Notes: generated by a model not told the origin, from the letters alone. A stretch of DNA of 64,000 nt from Ampelocalamus luodianensis (GCA_036346255.1 CM070632.1:50790896-50854895), one strand, 5' to 3'; counted from the stretch's first letter, positions 1 to 11,649 are shown. Made by a program: numbers and translations.

Positions 1-1256
1 TTTTATCCCGAACCAGGGTCATGCCACTCGATATACTAGTTGAATGGCGGTGCTTTGCTACGGATAAAAAGAATCAACGAGGACGCAAAGCGGAGCGGAG
101 GGAGCCAGGGACTCGGAAGACATCAGGCGCATGGTGCTGACAACGGGAGCCCACCTATTCGTGCACGCACTTGAAAATGGGGAGATAGATTCACACACCC
201 CACCAATTCATATTTAAGATAGTTGTAGTCACGTACTCTCTCCATCGTCAGCGTCGAGAGCCGTCAATCTGCCATTGGAGGAAATACGGCCAAATTAAGC
301 ACAGTCACAAGAGTATGGTTAAGGGTAAATTATCAACTAAATGGTAGGCTAATGTTAGTCGAATGCTCCGTATATACTATCAACATTTTGGGCTTAAAAT
401 CAAGCCGATATTAGGTCAAAGAAGGCCGTGTGTTATTGCTAAATATACAGACAGCTCGAGGGAAAACGAGAGGAACCGGCTCCTCCCACCGGTCTACCAC
501 CCTCCTTCCTTCCCAAGTAAATCCAATCCAAAACCAATCACTCCCTCTCCCTAGTTCTCCTCCCCTGCCACATTCGCCGGCGAGAAGCGCCGCCACGCCC
601 GTCGCTAGGAGTCCCTCGCCTCACTCTCGCGTCGACCCCTTCCCGGAGCCACCGCAGATGGAGGCGGAGAGGAGCGACTAGGCTAGTATAGACAAAGTTT
701 TGGGGCTTCGGCGGCTGAGGTTTTTGCATGAGTTGAATAAACAGAAAAATCGCCATGTTGGCTATCGTATTCCTGTGATTGCCAACTAGGGAGTTCATCT
801 TTGCGGCGTGGGATTGATTCCTTGGGAATTCTTTTCACGTGCTGATCGTTTGATCCATCTTCTTGTTCTCGTGCTGTTGTGCGCGTGGGCGGAAGACACG
901 GAATCCATCTACTGGTGGTGCTCCTGCCCACCGAACCCATCTAGCTATCTTCATTGCTGCTGGCATTTGATATCAAGTGCCAAGTTGGTGCTGCTGTTCT
1001 GGTTCGGATTGCTGCTGATCCGATCTGTCTTTCTTGCGTTGAGGAGCGCTCGGGAGAGAGAGTTTACAGGTCTGGGCTGCTGTCTACCAACTGAACCAAT
1101 CTATCTTTGATTGCTGTTGTTGCGTGGGAAGTCAAGAAAGCCATTGTTGGCTCGTCATTGCTGCTGGGAATTGACATTGTCAAGTTCGGTCACTTCTTGC
1201 CAGCCTAAGGTGGTCAAAACAAAAGGCACTACAATCGCTTCACCCCTTCTGATTGC
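1..1256. other. Left flank without a recognisable gene
   Basis: No convincing coding region was found. Positions about 540-690 are GC-rich and resemble the 5' leader of a plant transcript, followed by T-rich, intron-like sequence. The short reading frames in both strands share no domain I recognise. The copia element at 1257-3142 was inserted into this sequence, which resumes at 3143-3394 before the MULE. It could be the remains of an untranslated first exon, but that is only a guess. Confidence 0.3.
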
Positions 1257-1642
1257 TGACAGCACAACCCAAGGATTAAACACACACGACACGGTAGACG
1301 CAACACATGTAAACACTTTGGATCAACTCAAAGACACACGAGAGTTTTTTTTTGTGTGCTGCGTACTGCCGTATAGCTTTTGTGTTTTCTTCTCTATTTA
1401 ACCACCAAAGGGAACGACACAAAAAGAAAAGAAGTAATTACATGCATGCACACATGAAAGAAAGTCTATGCAAGGAAACAATAGAAAAGGAAACTATCTA
1501 ACCTAATCAATCCCTAATCAACGTGGTTGATAGCACACACGTCTGATTGGTTTGTTTCCTAAAGAAAAACTAACGTGAATGATCCAAACCACAACTAACG
1601 TGAATGGGCACGTCTCTTTATGCAACAAGACTAGTTCCAACA
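1257..1642 (-). repeat. 3' LTR of gag-only copia element
   Basis: Left LTR of the element, which is the 3' LTR in the element's own orientation. A short purine-rich tract (AGAGGGG, minus strand) lies just inside it at about 1643-1655, where plus-strand priming would start. Confidence 0.87.
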
Positions 1643-1691
1643 ATCACCCCTCTAATTTTGTTGTCATTATTCGAGAACTTTCTCGCCGAAC

Positions 1692-2640
1692 TTCAGAGTA
1701 GCGTCGGTTCGTCATCCGCCGCAGCAAAATGTGCCACATCCCTTCTCGGCTTGCGGCACTCGTTAGCAAAATGTCCTCGGATGCCACAGCTGTGGCATTT
1801 TATATTCCTCTTGTTGAACCTGCACTTACTGGTATCGGAGTCACGGTTGTCCTCCTTGTCGCTATGGCCGCCGCCAGACCCAGCGCTCTCCTTGTCGTCG
1901 TGGGCAGCACATTGCCAGCCTTGCTTGCCGCAACCACGCCACTACTTGTTGTCGTTCCTGCCGCCGCCCGAAGAGGAGTTACCCTGCTCCCGCTTCTTCA
2001 TGCACGCCAACCACTCCTCCTCGGTGAGGAGAAGACGGCCACTGGCCACGCGGCCACCGTCATTGGCTGCCTCGTCCGCATCGAACCTCTCCTCTGCAGA
2101 CTTGAGCCGACCCACCAGCTCTTCCACAGACAGGGTTCGCAGGTCGATCAGCTGCTCGATGAATATCGCCACCTGCGTGAACTTCAGAGGAACGACGCGG
2201 AGGAACTTCTTGACTACCTTGACATCCTCCAAGGTTTTGCCAAGCATGCGGATGTTGTTGACGAGGCCAGTCAACCACATGGCGAAGTCGTCCACAGGCT
2301 CGTTTCTTTTCATGCGAATTCTATTGAATTCCTTGAGCAAAGTCTGTACCTTCGCCTCCCGGACACGTTCCACGCCCATGCGCATGGTTTTGACAGTGTC
2401 CCAGGCCTGTTTAGAACTGTCCTTCACCGCCAGTGTCGCCAGCATCTCCGGCGGCACCGCTTGGAGTATGGCCGCCAACGCCGCCTTGTCAATCCGGTAC
2501 TCGACAGTTCCCGGATTGATCGCCTTCCAGACTCCCTAAGCATGCATGTTGACCCTCATCAAGAGAGCCCACTTGATGTAGTTTGTGCACGTGAGGGTCG
2601 GGCAGCGTACCACCATCGACGCCTCCCTGATCTGGTGCAT
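1692..2640 (-). pseudogene. Copia gag (DUF4219/UBN2 plus CCHC zinc knuckle), broken by stops
   Basis: The minus-strand frame contains the copia gag start signature (YIKWALLMR...GVWKAI), then a UBN2-type body at 1945-2478 (for example KAQTLL-like and FNRIRMKRNEPVDDF segments). A CCHC knuckle, CHSCGIRGHFANEC, follows near 1758-1797 in the same frame, and the frame ends soon after, near 1692. At least two in-frame TAG codons interrupt it: one in the N-terminal block (near 2535) and one at 1942-1944 before the knuckle. Gag would package element RNA. Nothing downstream of gag codes for pol, so this looks like a gag-only design rather than a simple 3' truncation, because both LTRs and the PBS are present. 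Confidence 0.8.
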
Positions 2641-2743
2641 CACCATGCTCCGGCCTTCATTGCCGGCGCCGTTGTGGCCGCCATCTGAAGGGGCTCGCGG
2701 TGTGGTGGGGGACTATGATCATGTGCTCCCAGACATCGTCGTC

Positions 2744-2755
2744 GCTCTGATACCA
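2744..2755 (-). other. tRNA-iMet primer-binding site of the gag-only element
   Basis: TGGTATCAGAGC on the minus strand, two bases inside the right LTR. It fixes the element's orientation. Confidence 0.88.
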
Positions 2756-2757
2756 AT

Positions 2758-3142
2758 TGGCGGCACAACCCAAGGATCAAACGCACGCGACACCGTGGAC
2801 AGAACACATGCGAACACTTTGGATCGACTCAAAGACACACGAGAGTATTTTTTTGGTGTTGCGTACTGTCGTACAACTTTTCTATTTTCTTCTCTATTTA
2901 ACCACCAAAGGGAAAGACACAAAAGGAAAGAAGTAATTACATGCACACACACAGGAAAGAAAGTCTCCGCAAGGAAACAATAGAAAAGGAAACTATCTAA
3001 TCTAATCAATCACTAATCAACGTGGTTGATAGCACACACGTCTGATTGATTTTTTTTCCTAAAGAAAAACTAACGTGAATGATCCAAACCACAACTAACG
3101 TGAATGGGCATGTCTCTTCATGCAACAAGATTAGTTCCAACA
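2758..3142 (-). repeat. 5' LTR of gag-only copia element
   Basis: Right LTR, 5' in the element's orientation. It aligns over its full length with 1257-1642, with scattered substitutions and small indels. Confidence 0.87.
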
Positions 3143-3445
3143 ATTGTGGTAGGTGATCCGACGATGCACGTTGATTGAGGAAGAAAAGCAGTCGATTGAG
3201 ATTTTTCCACACGCACAAACCGCGAAGCTTCACGCGTGCGTCGTCGTGGCGGTTGGCATACAGGCGGAGCGACCGCTAGCGATGAGGCAATTTGCTTCTT
3301 AGCACAAGGTGCTGGCGATGCGACGGCTGATCAAGAGTGATGCGGTGGAAAGATCTGGCGTCCGGCACAGATTGGAAACCACAACACCGGCGGCTTGAAA
3401 ATAGGAAAAAGCCTATTTTACAACTTTAAACTCTTCGAAAAGTCT

Positions 3446-4330
3446 TGATGGTTCTACGGCGGCCCGATCTTCCGATAGGTTCGATTGATTTCGTCGTGAG
3501 GACGTTGACGCTTTGAGGCTTTCGACCAGCAGATCGTCACCTCGCAATTCGCTACACCCGCACGACTGTCGTTATCGACCACGCTCGCACGCGATCGACC
3601 TTACCACGAAGGTTATTGTCCCTGCAAGTAATCGAAGCAACTCACAAGAACAAAGAAGATGCAATCTGAATTATATTGCGAATATGAATGAAGTTCACAA
3701 TGTGGGGTTCCTCAAACCGATAAACGGTGAAACTGCAAAGTGGCAGAATAATCTAAGAAAAACCCAACCCTACACTGTGGCGGCTGTTGTATATTTATAG
3801 GGGGGGACGTGAGGGAGTTGACCTAGGGTTGTGCGACCATGGGGAGAGGCGTACACAACCTACGCTTTGACCCGACACGCTTACAAGGCGCTATTAGGCC
3901 CAAAAGGTGTCGCGACACCTAAAGGCTGGTCGTGAACTTGAGACCTAGTCGTAGCGCTAGCTTGATGCAGTCGTAGCTTTGGCGAACCTTGTCGAGGGCT
4001 TGAGACCGGTCGTAGCGCCGCGGGGACTGGTCGTAGGTGGCGGACCTTGTCGAGGGCTTGAGACACAGTCGTATCGCGGCGGGGTGAGTCGTAGGTGCAG
4101 TAGACACAGTCGTAGACCTTGGGGATCCATTATTCCTAAGTAACAACAGATCATCACAATTATTAGGTAGTATATCATTCTGCATAGATAAATTATTAGC
4201 ACCTAGAAACGAGCTCACCTCATAATTTAAGTGACGCGCACGAGCTCTTGTCATAGGACCTTGTAGTTTAGCAACTGGATCTGTAGGCTTTTGTGTAGTG
4301 CGTGTATACGAAAGAGTGATGTCCTCATCA
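3446..4330 (-). repeat. 3' LTR of the gypsy element, partly protein-coding
   Basis: This is the 3' LTR in the element's orientation. The integrase-end reading frame runs through the polypurine tract and about 410 bp into this LTR, stopping near 3919. A variable GGTCGTAG-rich tandem array lies at about 3930-4120. Confidence 0.92.
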
Positions 4331-4761
4331 TCCTCCCCCTCTTGAATTGGAGTCGTCCTCGACTCAAGCTCATCTGCTTCTCCCACGTATGGCTTCAAAT
4401 CTGAAATGTTAAATGTGGGGCTAACCCCAAAATCTGCAGGTAGTTCCAATTGATAGGCATTGTCATTTATCTTCTTAATTATCTTAAATGGTCCATCAGC
4501 TATAGGCATCAATTTTGATTTTCTTAACTCTGAAAACCTGTCTTTCCTCAAATGCACCCAAACTAAATCACCCGGTGCAAATGTTATTTCTTTCCTACCT
4601 TTACTTCCAGCAACCCTATACTTTTCAGTCATACGCTCTATATTTTCTTTAGTTGTTTCATGCAACTTAAGAACAAATTCAGCACGCTTCTTAGCATCTA
4701 AATTAATGTGTTCAGAGGTAGGCAAAGGTAGTAAATCAATAGAGCACGGGGTTAAAACCAT
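3919..4761 (-). pseudogene. Gypsy integrase C-terminal domain, reading into the LTR
   Basis: An open minus-strand frame of about 280 codons shows the Ty3 integrase C-terminal features: FAPGDLVWVHLRKDRF, then GPFKIIKKINDNAYQLELP and FNISDLKPY. No classical chromodomain is visible. An acidic stretch (QEGEDDEDI) is encoded across the polypurine tract. The frame continues as PMTRARARHLN and then low-complexity residues derived from LTR repeats. Integrase inserts the cDNA, and the C-terminal part helps choose targets. Extension of pol into the LTR is reported for the CRM chromovirus clade, but I cannot place the clade from this alone. It is cut off upstream from the integrase core by frame breaks. 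Confidence 0.8.
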
Positions 4762-4818
4762 ACACTACAAAACGGACTTACCTTGATGGTGGAGTGTACC
4801 AACCTATTGTAAGCAAAC

Positions 4819-5500
4819 TCAATGTGTGGTAAACACTCTTCCCACATCTTCAAATTCTTCTTTAAAACAGCCCGCAACATGGTGGATAACGTGCGGTTGA
4901 CAACCTCCGTTTGTCCATCGGTTTGGGGTGTACGTAGTAGAAAACAGCAGCTTTGTCCCCAATTTGTTCCAAAGTGATCTCCAAAAGTGGCTCAAAAACT
5001 TCGTGTCACGATCCGAGACAATAGTATTGGGCACTCCATGTAGCGAATGATTTCTCGAAAAATAAATCAGCTATGTTCGTAGCATCATCGCTCTTGTGAC
5101 AAGGTATAAAATGTGCTATTTTAGAAAATCGATCCACTACTACAAATATCTGTCTCTCCCCCTCTTTGTCTGGGCAATCCTAAAACAAAATCCATAGAAA
5201 TATCCTCCCAAGGCGCTAGGAATAGGGAGAGGCATATAAAGTCCATGTGGATTGAGGCGGGACTTAGCTTTGTTGCATGTAGTGCGGCGAGCCACGTAGC
5301 GCTCAACATCACGCCTCATCTTTGGCCAAAGAAGTGGGCAGCCAGACATCTTCTGTCTTCTTTGCTCCAAAATCGCCATCAAACCTCCTCCATGCGCCTC
5401 TGCAACAATAAAAGACGAACAGAGCTAGCTGGAATGCATAGCTTGTTAGCACGATAGATTAAATCATCAATTATCACATATTTATTCCATGTTCTCCCTC
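4819..5500 (-). pseudogene. Gypsy integrase zinc-binding and core domains, fragmented
   Basis: Overlapping minus-strand frames carry the end of the HHCC region (GCPLLWPKMRRDVERYV, then CTTCNKAKS-like with one Cys changed to Arg), the linker leading to MDFVLGLP, and the core segment IVSDRDTKFLSHFW with the catalytic Asp context. At least two frameshifts separate them, so no functional integrase can be made from this copy. Confidence 0.75.
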
Positions 5501-5563
5501 CTTTACAAAGCTCAAGCACTTCTTTAAAGTCCAAATCGGTAGCATATAACTCCTTAATGGCCT

Positions 5564-5884
5564 CTAAACCAAAATCTTATGGTCAAGTTGAGATAACATG
5601 GTATAACGTCTAGAAAGCGCATCGGCAATCACATTGTCCTTACCTTTCTTATACTTTATGACATATGGAAACGACTCAATGAATTCTACCCATTTAGCAT
5701 GTCGTTTATTTAGGTTAGCTTGGCTTCTAATATGTTTTAGCGATTCATGATCCGAATGTATAACAAATTCTTTGGGCCATAGATAATGTTGCCAAGTTTG
5801 AAGCACACGAACTAAAGCATACAGTTCTTTGTCATAGGTAGAATAATTGAGACTAGGCCCATTTAGTTTCTCAGAAATATGCAA
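5564..5884 (-). pseudogene. Gypsy RNase H domain
   Basis: Minus-strand frame with the RNase H signature: NYSTYDKELYALV, FVIHSDHESLKHI and KGKDNVIADALSRR. It degrades RNA of the RNA-DNA hybrid during reverse transcription. It overlaps the RT frame by about 20 bases in another phase, so the original pol frame is shifted here. Confidence 0.82.
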
Positions 5885-6926
5885 GCTGGTTTACCTTCTT
5901 GAATCAATACACCACCGATCCCAATCCGCTTAGCATCACATTCAATCTCAAAAGTCTTACCAAAATCGGGGAGTTGGAGTAGGGGTGCTTGGGTGAGCTT
6001 CTCTTTCAATAAGTGGAATGCCCTCTCTTGCGTAGGTCCCCATTGGAAAGGCACTCCTTTCTTGGTCAATTCATTCAATGGTGCGGCAATGGTGCTGAAA
6101 TCCATACAAAGCGTCGATAGAATCCGGCAAGTCCATGGAAGCTCCGCTTTGTGACATGGTAGTGGGCGTCGGCCGACTTTGGATGGCTGCGGTCTTTGCT
6201 CCATCCACTTCAATTCCTGTGGTGTCACAACATAACCAAGAAACGCAACTCGATCGGTGCAAAAGGTGCACTTCTCAAGGTTACCAAACAAACGTGCATC
6301 TCTCAAGGCATTAAAAACAACACGTATATGATTCAAGTGTAACTCATGTGACTTGCTATAAATCAAGATATCATCAAAATAAACCACCACAAATTTCCCA
6401 ATGAAAAGACGTAAAACCTCGTTCATTAATCGCATGAAAGTACTAGGTGCATTAGTTAGACCAAAGGCATCACTAACCACTCATATAGTCAGAACTTAGT
6501 TTTAAGCGGTTTTCCATTCATCTCCCGGTTTCATTCTAATCTGGTGGTAACCACTATAAGTCAATCTTGGTGAAAATAATAGAGCCACTCAACTCATCAA
6601 GCATGTCGTCTAGCCTAGGAATAGGATGACGATACCTTATATTAATATTATTAATGGCTCTACAATCAACACACATCGCCAAGTTTCATCTTTCTTAGGA
6701 ACCAAAAGAACAGAGACAGCACAAGGACTAAGGCTTTCCGTGCGTACCCACGGTCCAAAAGATCTTGGACTTGTCGCTGAATTTCCTTAGTCTCCTCTGG
6801 ATTGGTCCTATATGCGTACACGGTTTGGCAAAGTTGCTCCGGAATCAAATCAATTTGATGCTCTATCCCTCGAATAGGTGGCGATCCGGGGTATCTCGGT
6901 TGAAATACATCCACATACTCCTGCAA
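5863..6926 (-). pseudogene. Gypsy reverse transcriptase, frameshifted
   Basis: The palm region reads GLTNAPSTFMRLMNEV followed by VVVYFDDILIYSKS, the YxDD catalytic motif, at 5863-6480. The fingers part (HQIDLIP, RTNPEETKEIQRQVQDLL) is in the frame at 6666-6926. The intervening sequence still encodes recognisable RT blocks but with frame changes. It synthesises cDNA from the element RNA. It is inactive as it stands. Confidence 0.82.
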
Positions 6927-7202
6927 AGGTTAGCAACAGCGGGAGGCAAAGAGCTAGATATATCCTCAAGTGAAAATAAAGCATCTTTGCATATCAAAGC
7001 ATAGCATGGCAGCTCATTATCACAAATTTCAGCAAGCTCAGTTTAGTGGCAAGCATAACACATCCCTTCAATTTAATTCCCTCAGCCTTGGAACTAGGCG
7101 CCACTTTCTCCTTTTAGATGGGAAAACACATTTCGCTACTTGCTGATTTTCGAATCATGTTGATGGTGTTTCTTTCATTTCTAGCATGCTCTACTTCATC
7201 TT

Positions 7203-7655
7203 TCACAATTTAGTGGGAGTTAAAGGCAACAACTTAATCTTCTTACCCTTATGTGAGAACGAGTAGGTATTAGCTCTACCATGGTGCAAAACATCATTAT
7301 CATATATCCAAGGCCTACAGAGCAACAACGAGCATGCTTGCATAGGCACTACATCAAAGTCGGTACTATCTTTGTAATTACCATTTGAAAATGGCACTCT
7401 CACAACTTTGTTTACCTTTAACTTACCACACGAATTGAACCATTGGATGTAGTTCGGACGTGGGTGTGGTTGTGTGATCAAGCCAAGCTTCTCGACCATC
7501 TCGGAGCTTGCAAGGTTGTTGCAACTCCCTCCATCAATGATGACTCTCTGAGCTCTCTCCTTCACGAGGAATGCAGGTTGAAATAAGTTGTGCCGCTGAT
7601 TTTGCTCCGCTCTTTCCACTTGTGCGCTTAGCACTCGCTGCATAACAAGGCTCAC
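7203..7655 (-). pseudogene. Gypsy aspartic protease region
   Basis: A 150-codon minus-strand frame contains RVIIDGGSCNNLAS, the retropepsin active-site region where D-S/T-G is expected. Here it reads DGG, so the catalytic triplet is altered. The preceding residues (NLFQPAFLV) and the following GWYDND-like block fit plant gypsy pol. It processes the polyprotein in intact elements. Confidence 0.7.
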
Positions 7656-7699
7656 ATGAGTCCTGTGTCGACGCAGCCTACTTGTTCTTCCACATCATC

Positions 7700-8963
7700 A
7701 GCATCACCGTTTATGCATCTGTCTCCTCCACCGCAATGTTAGCTGCAAGCACATACTCATCCTCAATATCACTAGCGCTTACATAACCTCCGTCTTCGGT
7801 GGCAAGGTAGGCTCGTGACTTGGCGATCCCTCATGACATGGCACATTCCCTTGCAACGATGGCAAATAATCCCGATCGTCGACTGTGGAAGCAACCGAAG
7901 AAGAACTCTTGGTGGAGCACGCACACTAGTAGATTTGTTTACCTCGGTGCATGTGTTGGTGTCGGAGGTCTTGCAAAACGCGCCCTACTTGAGGAGGGCA
8001 GCGGACAGCGTAGCTGAAGGTTGGACTGTTTAACGTGCCACGATGTTGATCGTGGTGTAGACGTGCTTCCAAAATTGTTCCTTGGCCTCTGCATCGACCA
8101 CCTGCAATTCTTTTACGCCAAACAAGCAAGGTGGAACAATCTAGGAACACTATCATATTCTTTGTAGTCAACTATGTCCTGAATTTCACGTATTAGTCCT
8201 CCATAAAAAGCGTGCCATAGCAGCCTCTTCATCCTCAATAATATCACAACGCAACATACTAATTTGTAGCTCACGATAATATTCTTCTACGAGATCTATT
8301 GCCTTGGTTTAAGCGCTGCAATTTCTTACGCAAGTCCCTTTTAAAAGAGGGTGGAATAAATGCATTACGCATAGCAACCTTTAAAGCATCCCAGTAGTAG
8401 GCGCTAATCCATCATTGCATACTCTACTCCACGGATGATGGCAAAATTTTTAAATTCACTTGTAGCTTGCCTAACTCTATGCGCCGGGAACTAAGTGAGC
8501 ATTAAATTTCTGTTCTACCGTCATCTCCCAATCTAAATATACTTGACATCATAAGCACCATAAAAGATGGTATAGTGAACTTGACTTTAGCATATGGATC
8601 ATCATTATCACGTGCATTATGTTGCGGAAAGTTATTACCTCTCATACCTTGACGGTTGAAGTTCAATCGGTTCCGTTATCGTGCATCAAGGGCATCGCGG
8701 TTGCGCATCTCATTATCGTTGTCGATCTCATGGTCTTGGACTGCACCTTGAGGATCCACACAACCGGTGTTGGCGGTTGATTGGCCATACCATCAATACG
8801 TGCATTGAGTGTTGCAATGCTAGCATTGAGTATTGTAGTGTAGCATTTGTCTCTGCAAACTTCCTTCGATGTCGTCATTAATAGCATGACGGTGCTCATC
8901 CAACACCCTTGTAAGCTCTTCCCTCACAACACACTCTTGCGCACTCAATTCCTCACCTGCCAT
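7700..8963 (-). pseudogene. Gypsy gag, heavily decayed
   Basis: The likely gag start is ATG at 8963 (minus strand), giving MAGEELSAQECVVREELTRV before stops appear. A CCHC-like knuckle (CHRCKGMCHVMRD, with the Gly-His spacing altered and the last Cys lost) is encoded near 7815-7860. The frames between are broken many times. The call rests on position between the leader and protease, the start and the knuckle. Confidence 0.6.
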
Positions 8964-9357
8964 TGTTAGTAGGAGACAAAAGACAACACAAATGTATTAT
9001 CCCTACCAACTACTAGGTGGTGGAAGGTGGAATCACACACTCTCAGCGTCTTACCAAGCTCTTATGAATTTCTTACCAAATTGCAGCGGGTGGTCCGATC
9101 GGAGAGGGTGGGATGTATATCACTGTGTGAGGCGAATGCGAGGATCCAAATCTGGGGGCCAAAAGTACTTGGAGCTCGGACAGGCAATGTTTAGTAGCAA
9201 GGAGCAGCAATAATGAAATCAGATTAGCAAAGTTAAATCAAAGTCCACAGTACTCGTCACAGTTGCTGGTCCAAACGCGCTCCTAGCACTAGCTCAAGCA
9301 AGCCGAAAGATATGGTAGATACAAGCTCAAAAGAACAAAGTTGCAAAGCAACCGTTA

Positions 9358-9975
9358 TCTCCGTGGGTGGTCGTGGAGCTCTGGTGGGTTGTCGTAGACC
9401 AACTGAGGGTGGTCGTGAGCCAACTGAGGTGGTCTCCTTTTCTTTTTGATTCTCTTTTTCTTTTCTTTTTCTTTTTGATTCTTTCTTCTTCTTTTTTTTT
9501 TTTGACTGACGAAACCCAACCTAGGATTTATTTTTATTTTTTTTTGCGCAAGTGACCTTGACTCACAACTCTTCAAAACCCTTTTTCAGGCCTAAGGATA
9601 GATATAGGTCACAAACTTTTTTCCGGAGAGCAGGGGTAATAAGGTAATAAAAAGACTCTCTCTCTCTGAACTTTGGCTATCTCTGTTTCGGCTATGGGAT
9701 TTCTTCTCGGTCCTTGTTGGGTGGACACGATATGATGAGCGTGTAGGTGTCAGAGCAACGAAGCAGATAGACTTGTCGGGCGAATACTCGGCGGTGGTCG
9801 AACCCAAGAAAGGTGGTCAAACTCGAGTAGGTGGTCGAATCCGGCGAGGTGGTCGAACTCGATGTAGGTGGTCGAATCCATTGGGTGGTCGAATCCGAGT
9901 AGGTGGTCGGATGGGAATGTTGGCTCGAGTAAGTGGTCGGATGGGGGTGGTGTCACGAGTAAGTGGTCGGATGGG
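9358..9975. repeat. GGTGGTCG minisatellites in the gypsy leader
   Basis: Two clusters (about 9360-9450 and 9790-9970) of short units ending GGTGGTCG(A/G), about 15-25 bp each and imperfect. They lie between the PBS and gag, in the untranslated leader. The core GGTCG also recurs in the LTR array. Confidence 0.7.
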
Positions 9976-10299
9976 GGGATACTCAATTCTCGGCTATAGC
10001 AGACAAACCCTAATTGCAACGGATGCAACAAAGGACAAGCCGAGATACACGATGACCAAAACAGCAAGGACTCGATGCTAGAAACTAGATCACGACGACT
10101 AGACCAGCAACAAAGACACCGACGATGGACTCGAACTCAACAACGCGAATACTGAAAACAAAATTGCGAAAGGCACAACGTGGTTTGGACAGCGGAAAGA
10201 CTAAGATCTAAAACTTTTTGTAGGGACTTTTTCTGGACTCTAGGTGATGGAAACAACTAACAAAAGGGGATAAACGAGATTACCTAACGGGCAACCTTC

Positions 10300-10311
10300 G
10301 CTCTGATACCA
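10300..10311 (-). other. tRNA-iMet primer-binding site of the gypsy element
   Basis: TGGTATCAGAGC on the minus strand, two bases from the 5' LTR end at 10314. Confidence 0.9.
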
Positions 10312-10313
10312 AA

Positions 10314-11194
10314 TGATGGTTCTACGGCGGCCCGATCTTCCGATAGGTTCGATTGATTTCGTCGTGAGGACGTTGATGCTTTGAGGCTTTCGACCAGCAG
10401 ATCGTCACCTCGCAATTCGCTACACCCGCACGACTATCGTTATCGACCACGCTCGCACGCGATCGACCTTACCACGAAGGTTATTGTCCCCGCAAGTAAT
10501 CGAAGCAACTCACAAGAACAAAGAAGATGCAATCTGAATTGTATTGCGAATATGAATGAAGTTCACAATGTGGGGTTCCTCAAACCGATAAACGGTGAAA
10601 CCGCAAAGTGGCGAATAATCTAAGAAAACCCAACCCTACACTTTGTGGCGGCTGTTGTATATTTATAGGGGAAAGCGTGAGGAGTTGACCTAGGGTTGTG
10701 CGACCATGGGGAGAGGCGTACACAACCTAGGCTTTGACCCGACACGCTTACAAGGCCCTATTAGGCCCAAAGCGGTGTCGCAACACCTAAAGGCCGGTCG
10801 TAGAACTTGAGACCTAGTCGTAGCGTGCGCCGGTGCGGTCGTAGCTCGCGAACCTTGTCGAGGGCTTGAGACACAGTCGTAGCGCCGCGGATCGGTCGTA
10901 GGGTTTGCGGACCTTGTCGAGGGCTTGAGACACAGTCGTATCATTGGGGATCGGTCGTAGGGTCGTAGACACTGTCGTAGACCTTGGGGATCCATTATTC
11001 TAAGTAACAACAGATCATCACAATTATTAGGTAGTATACCATTCTGCATAGATAAATTATTAGCATCTAGAAACGAGCTCACCTCATAATTTAAGTGACG
11101 CGCACGAGCTCTTGTCATAAGACCTTGTAATTTAGCAACTGGATCTGTAGGCTTTTGTGTAGTGCTTGTATCCGAAAGAGTGATGTCCTCATCA
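10314..11194 (-). repeat. 5' LTR of the gypsy element
   Basis: Pairs with 3446-4330. Most of its length is nearly identical. The GGTCGTAG array at about 10795-10985 differs in unit content, and several single-base indels occur elsewhere. Confidence 0.92.
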
Positions 11195-11649
11195 AGTCTA
11201 GATTTCAACTCTAAACTACAAAATCGGACATCCTACACCCATAACTATCAAAAGTTCAAAACCATTCATTTTACCCCCCTCAACCCAAACAGGGTTGGTT
11301 TTGGGTGACATGGCGCTGATGTGTCATGGTAGCCACTTAGCAAATAAAACAAAAAATATATATTTATGGGCCCACATGTCATCCTCTCATTCCTTTCTTC
11401 TTCCTCTCATTCTCACTCATCTCTCTCTTCACATGGCAGCTTTAGCTGGGACGAGGACCCCCTCATTGCCAATCTCTCCCCTTTAGAGATCTTGGTTCGC
11501 CGCCAATCCCTCCGCTCCTCGCGCCAGCCGTCCCACCCCTGCGGCTGGCCCCGCGTGCCCACGCCTCACCACCTCTTGTAATCAGTAACAATAGAATCCA
11601 CAGTAAGCTTCTTGAAGTTGCGGTCAAGAGCTACCACTCTAAATTCCAA

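Larger units (their letters stand above)
1257..3142 (-). mobile_element. Short gag-only Ty1-copia LTR retrotransposon
   Basis: Two near-identical LTRs (1257-1642 and 2758-3142, about 385 bp, TG...CA ends) flank an internal region of only about 1.1 kb. A primer-binding site complementary to initiator tRNA-Met (TGGTATCAGAGC on the minus strand) lies at 2744-2755, two bases inside the right LTR, so the element reads right to left. The flanks are ATTGC (1252-1256) and ATTGT (3143-3147), a 5-bp target duplication with one change. The inside codes only for a copia-type gag with a zinc knuckle. There is no protease, integrase, reverse transcriptase or RNase H, so the element would depend on enzymes supplied by a relative. 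Confidence 0.88.
3446..11194 (-). mobile_element. Full-length Ty3-gypsy LTR retrotransposon nested in the Pack-MULE
   Basis: LTRs at 3446-4330 and 10314-11194 (about 880 bp, TGATGG...CATCA on the plus strand). The 5-bp target duplication AGTCT is at 3441-3445 and 11195-11199. The PBS for tRNA-iMet is at 10300-10311 (minus strand), and a polypurine tract AAGAGGGGGAGGA is at 4331-4343 (minus strand). The order on the minus strand is gag, protease, RT, RNase H, integrase, which is the Ty3-gypsy order. Frameshifts and stops break every domain. The long untranslated leader (8964-10313) contains GGTGGTCG-rich minisatellites. Confidence 0.94.

Noticed and set aside
1729..2688. A 319-codon plus-strand frame opposite the copia gag
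   Set aside because: The minus strand carries clear gag motifs, and the LTR/PBS polarity is minus.
9358..9975. Regular short repeats with spacers, resembling a CRISPR-like array at first sight
   Set aside because: Units are imperfect minisatellites inside a plant gypsy leader. There are no conserved repeat and unique spacer pairs, and the genome is eukaryotic.
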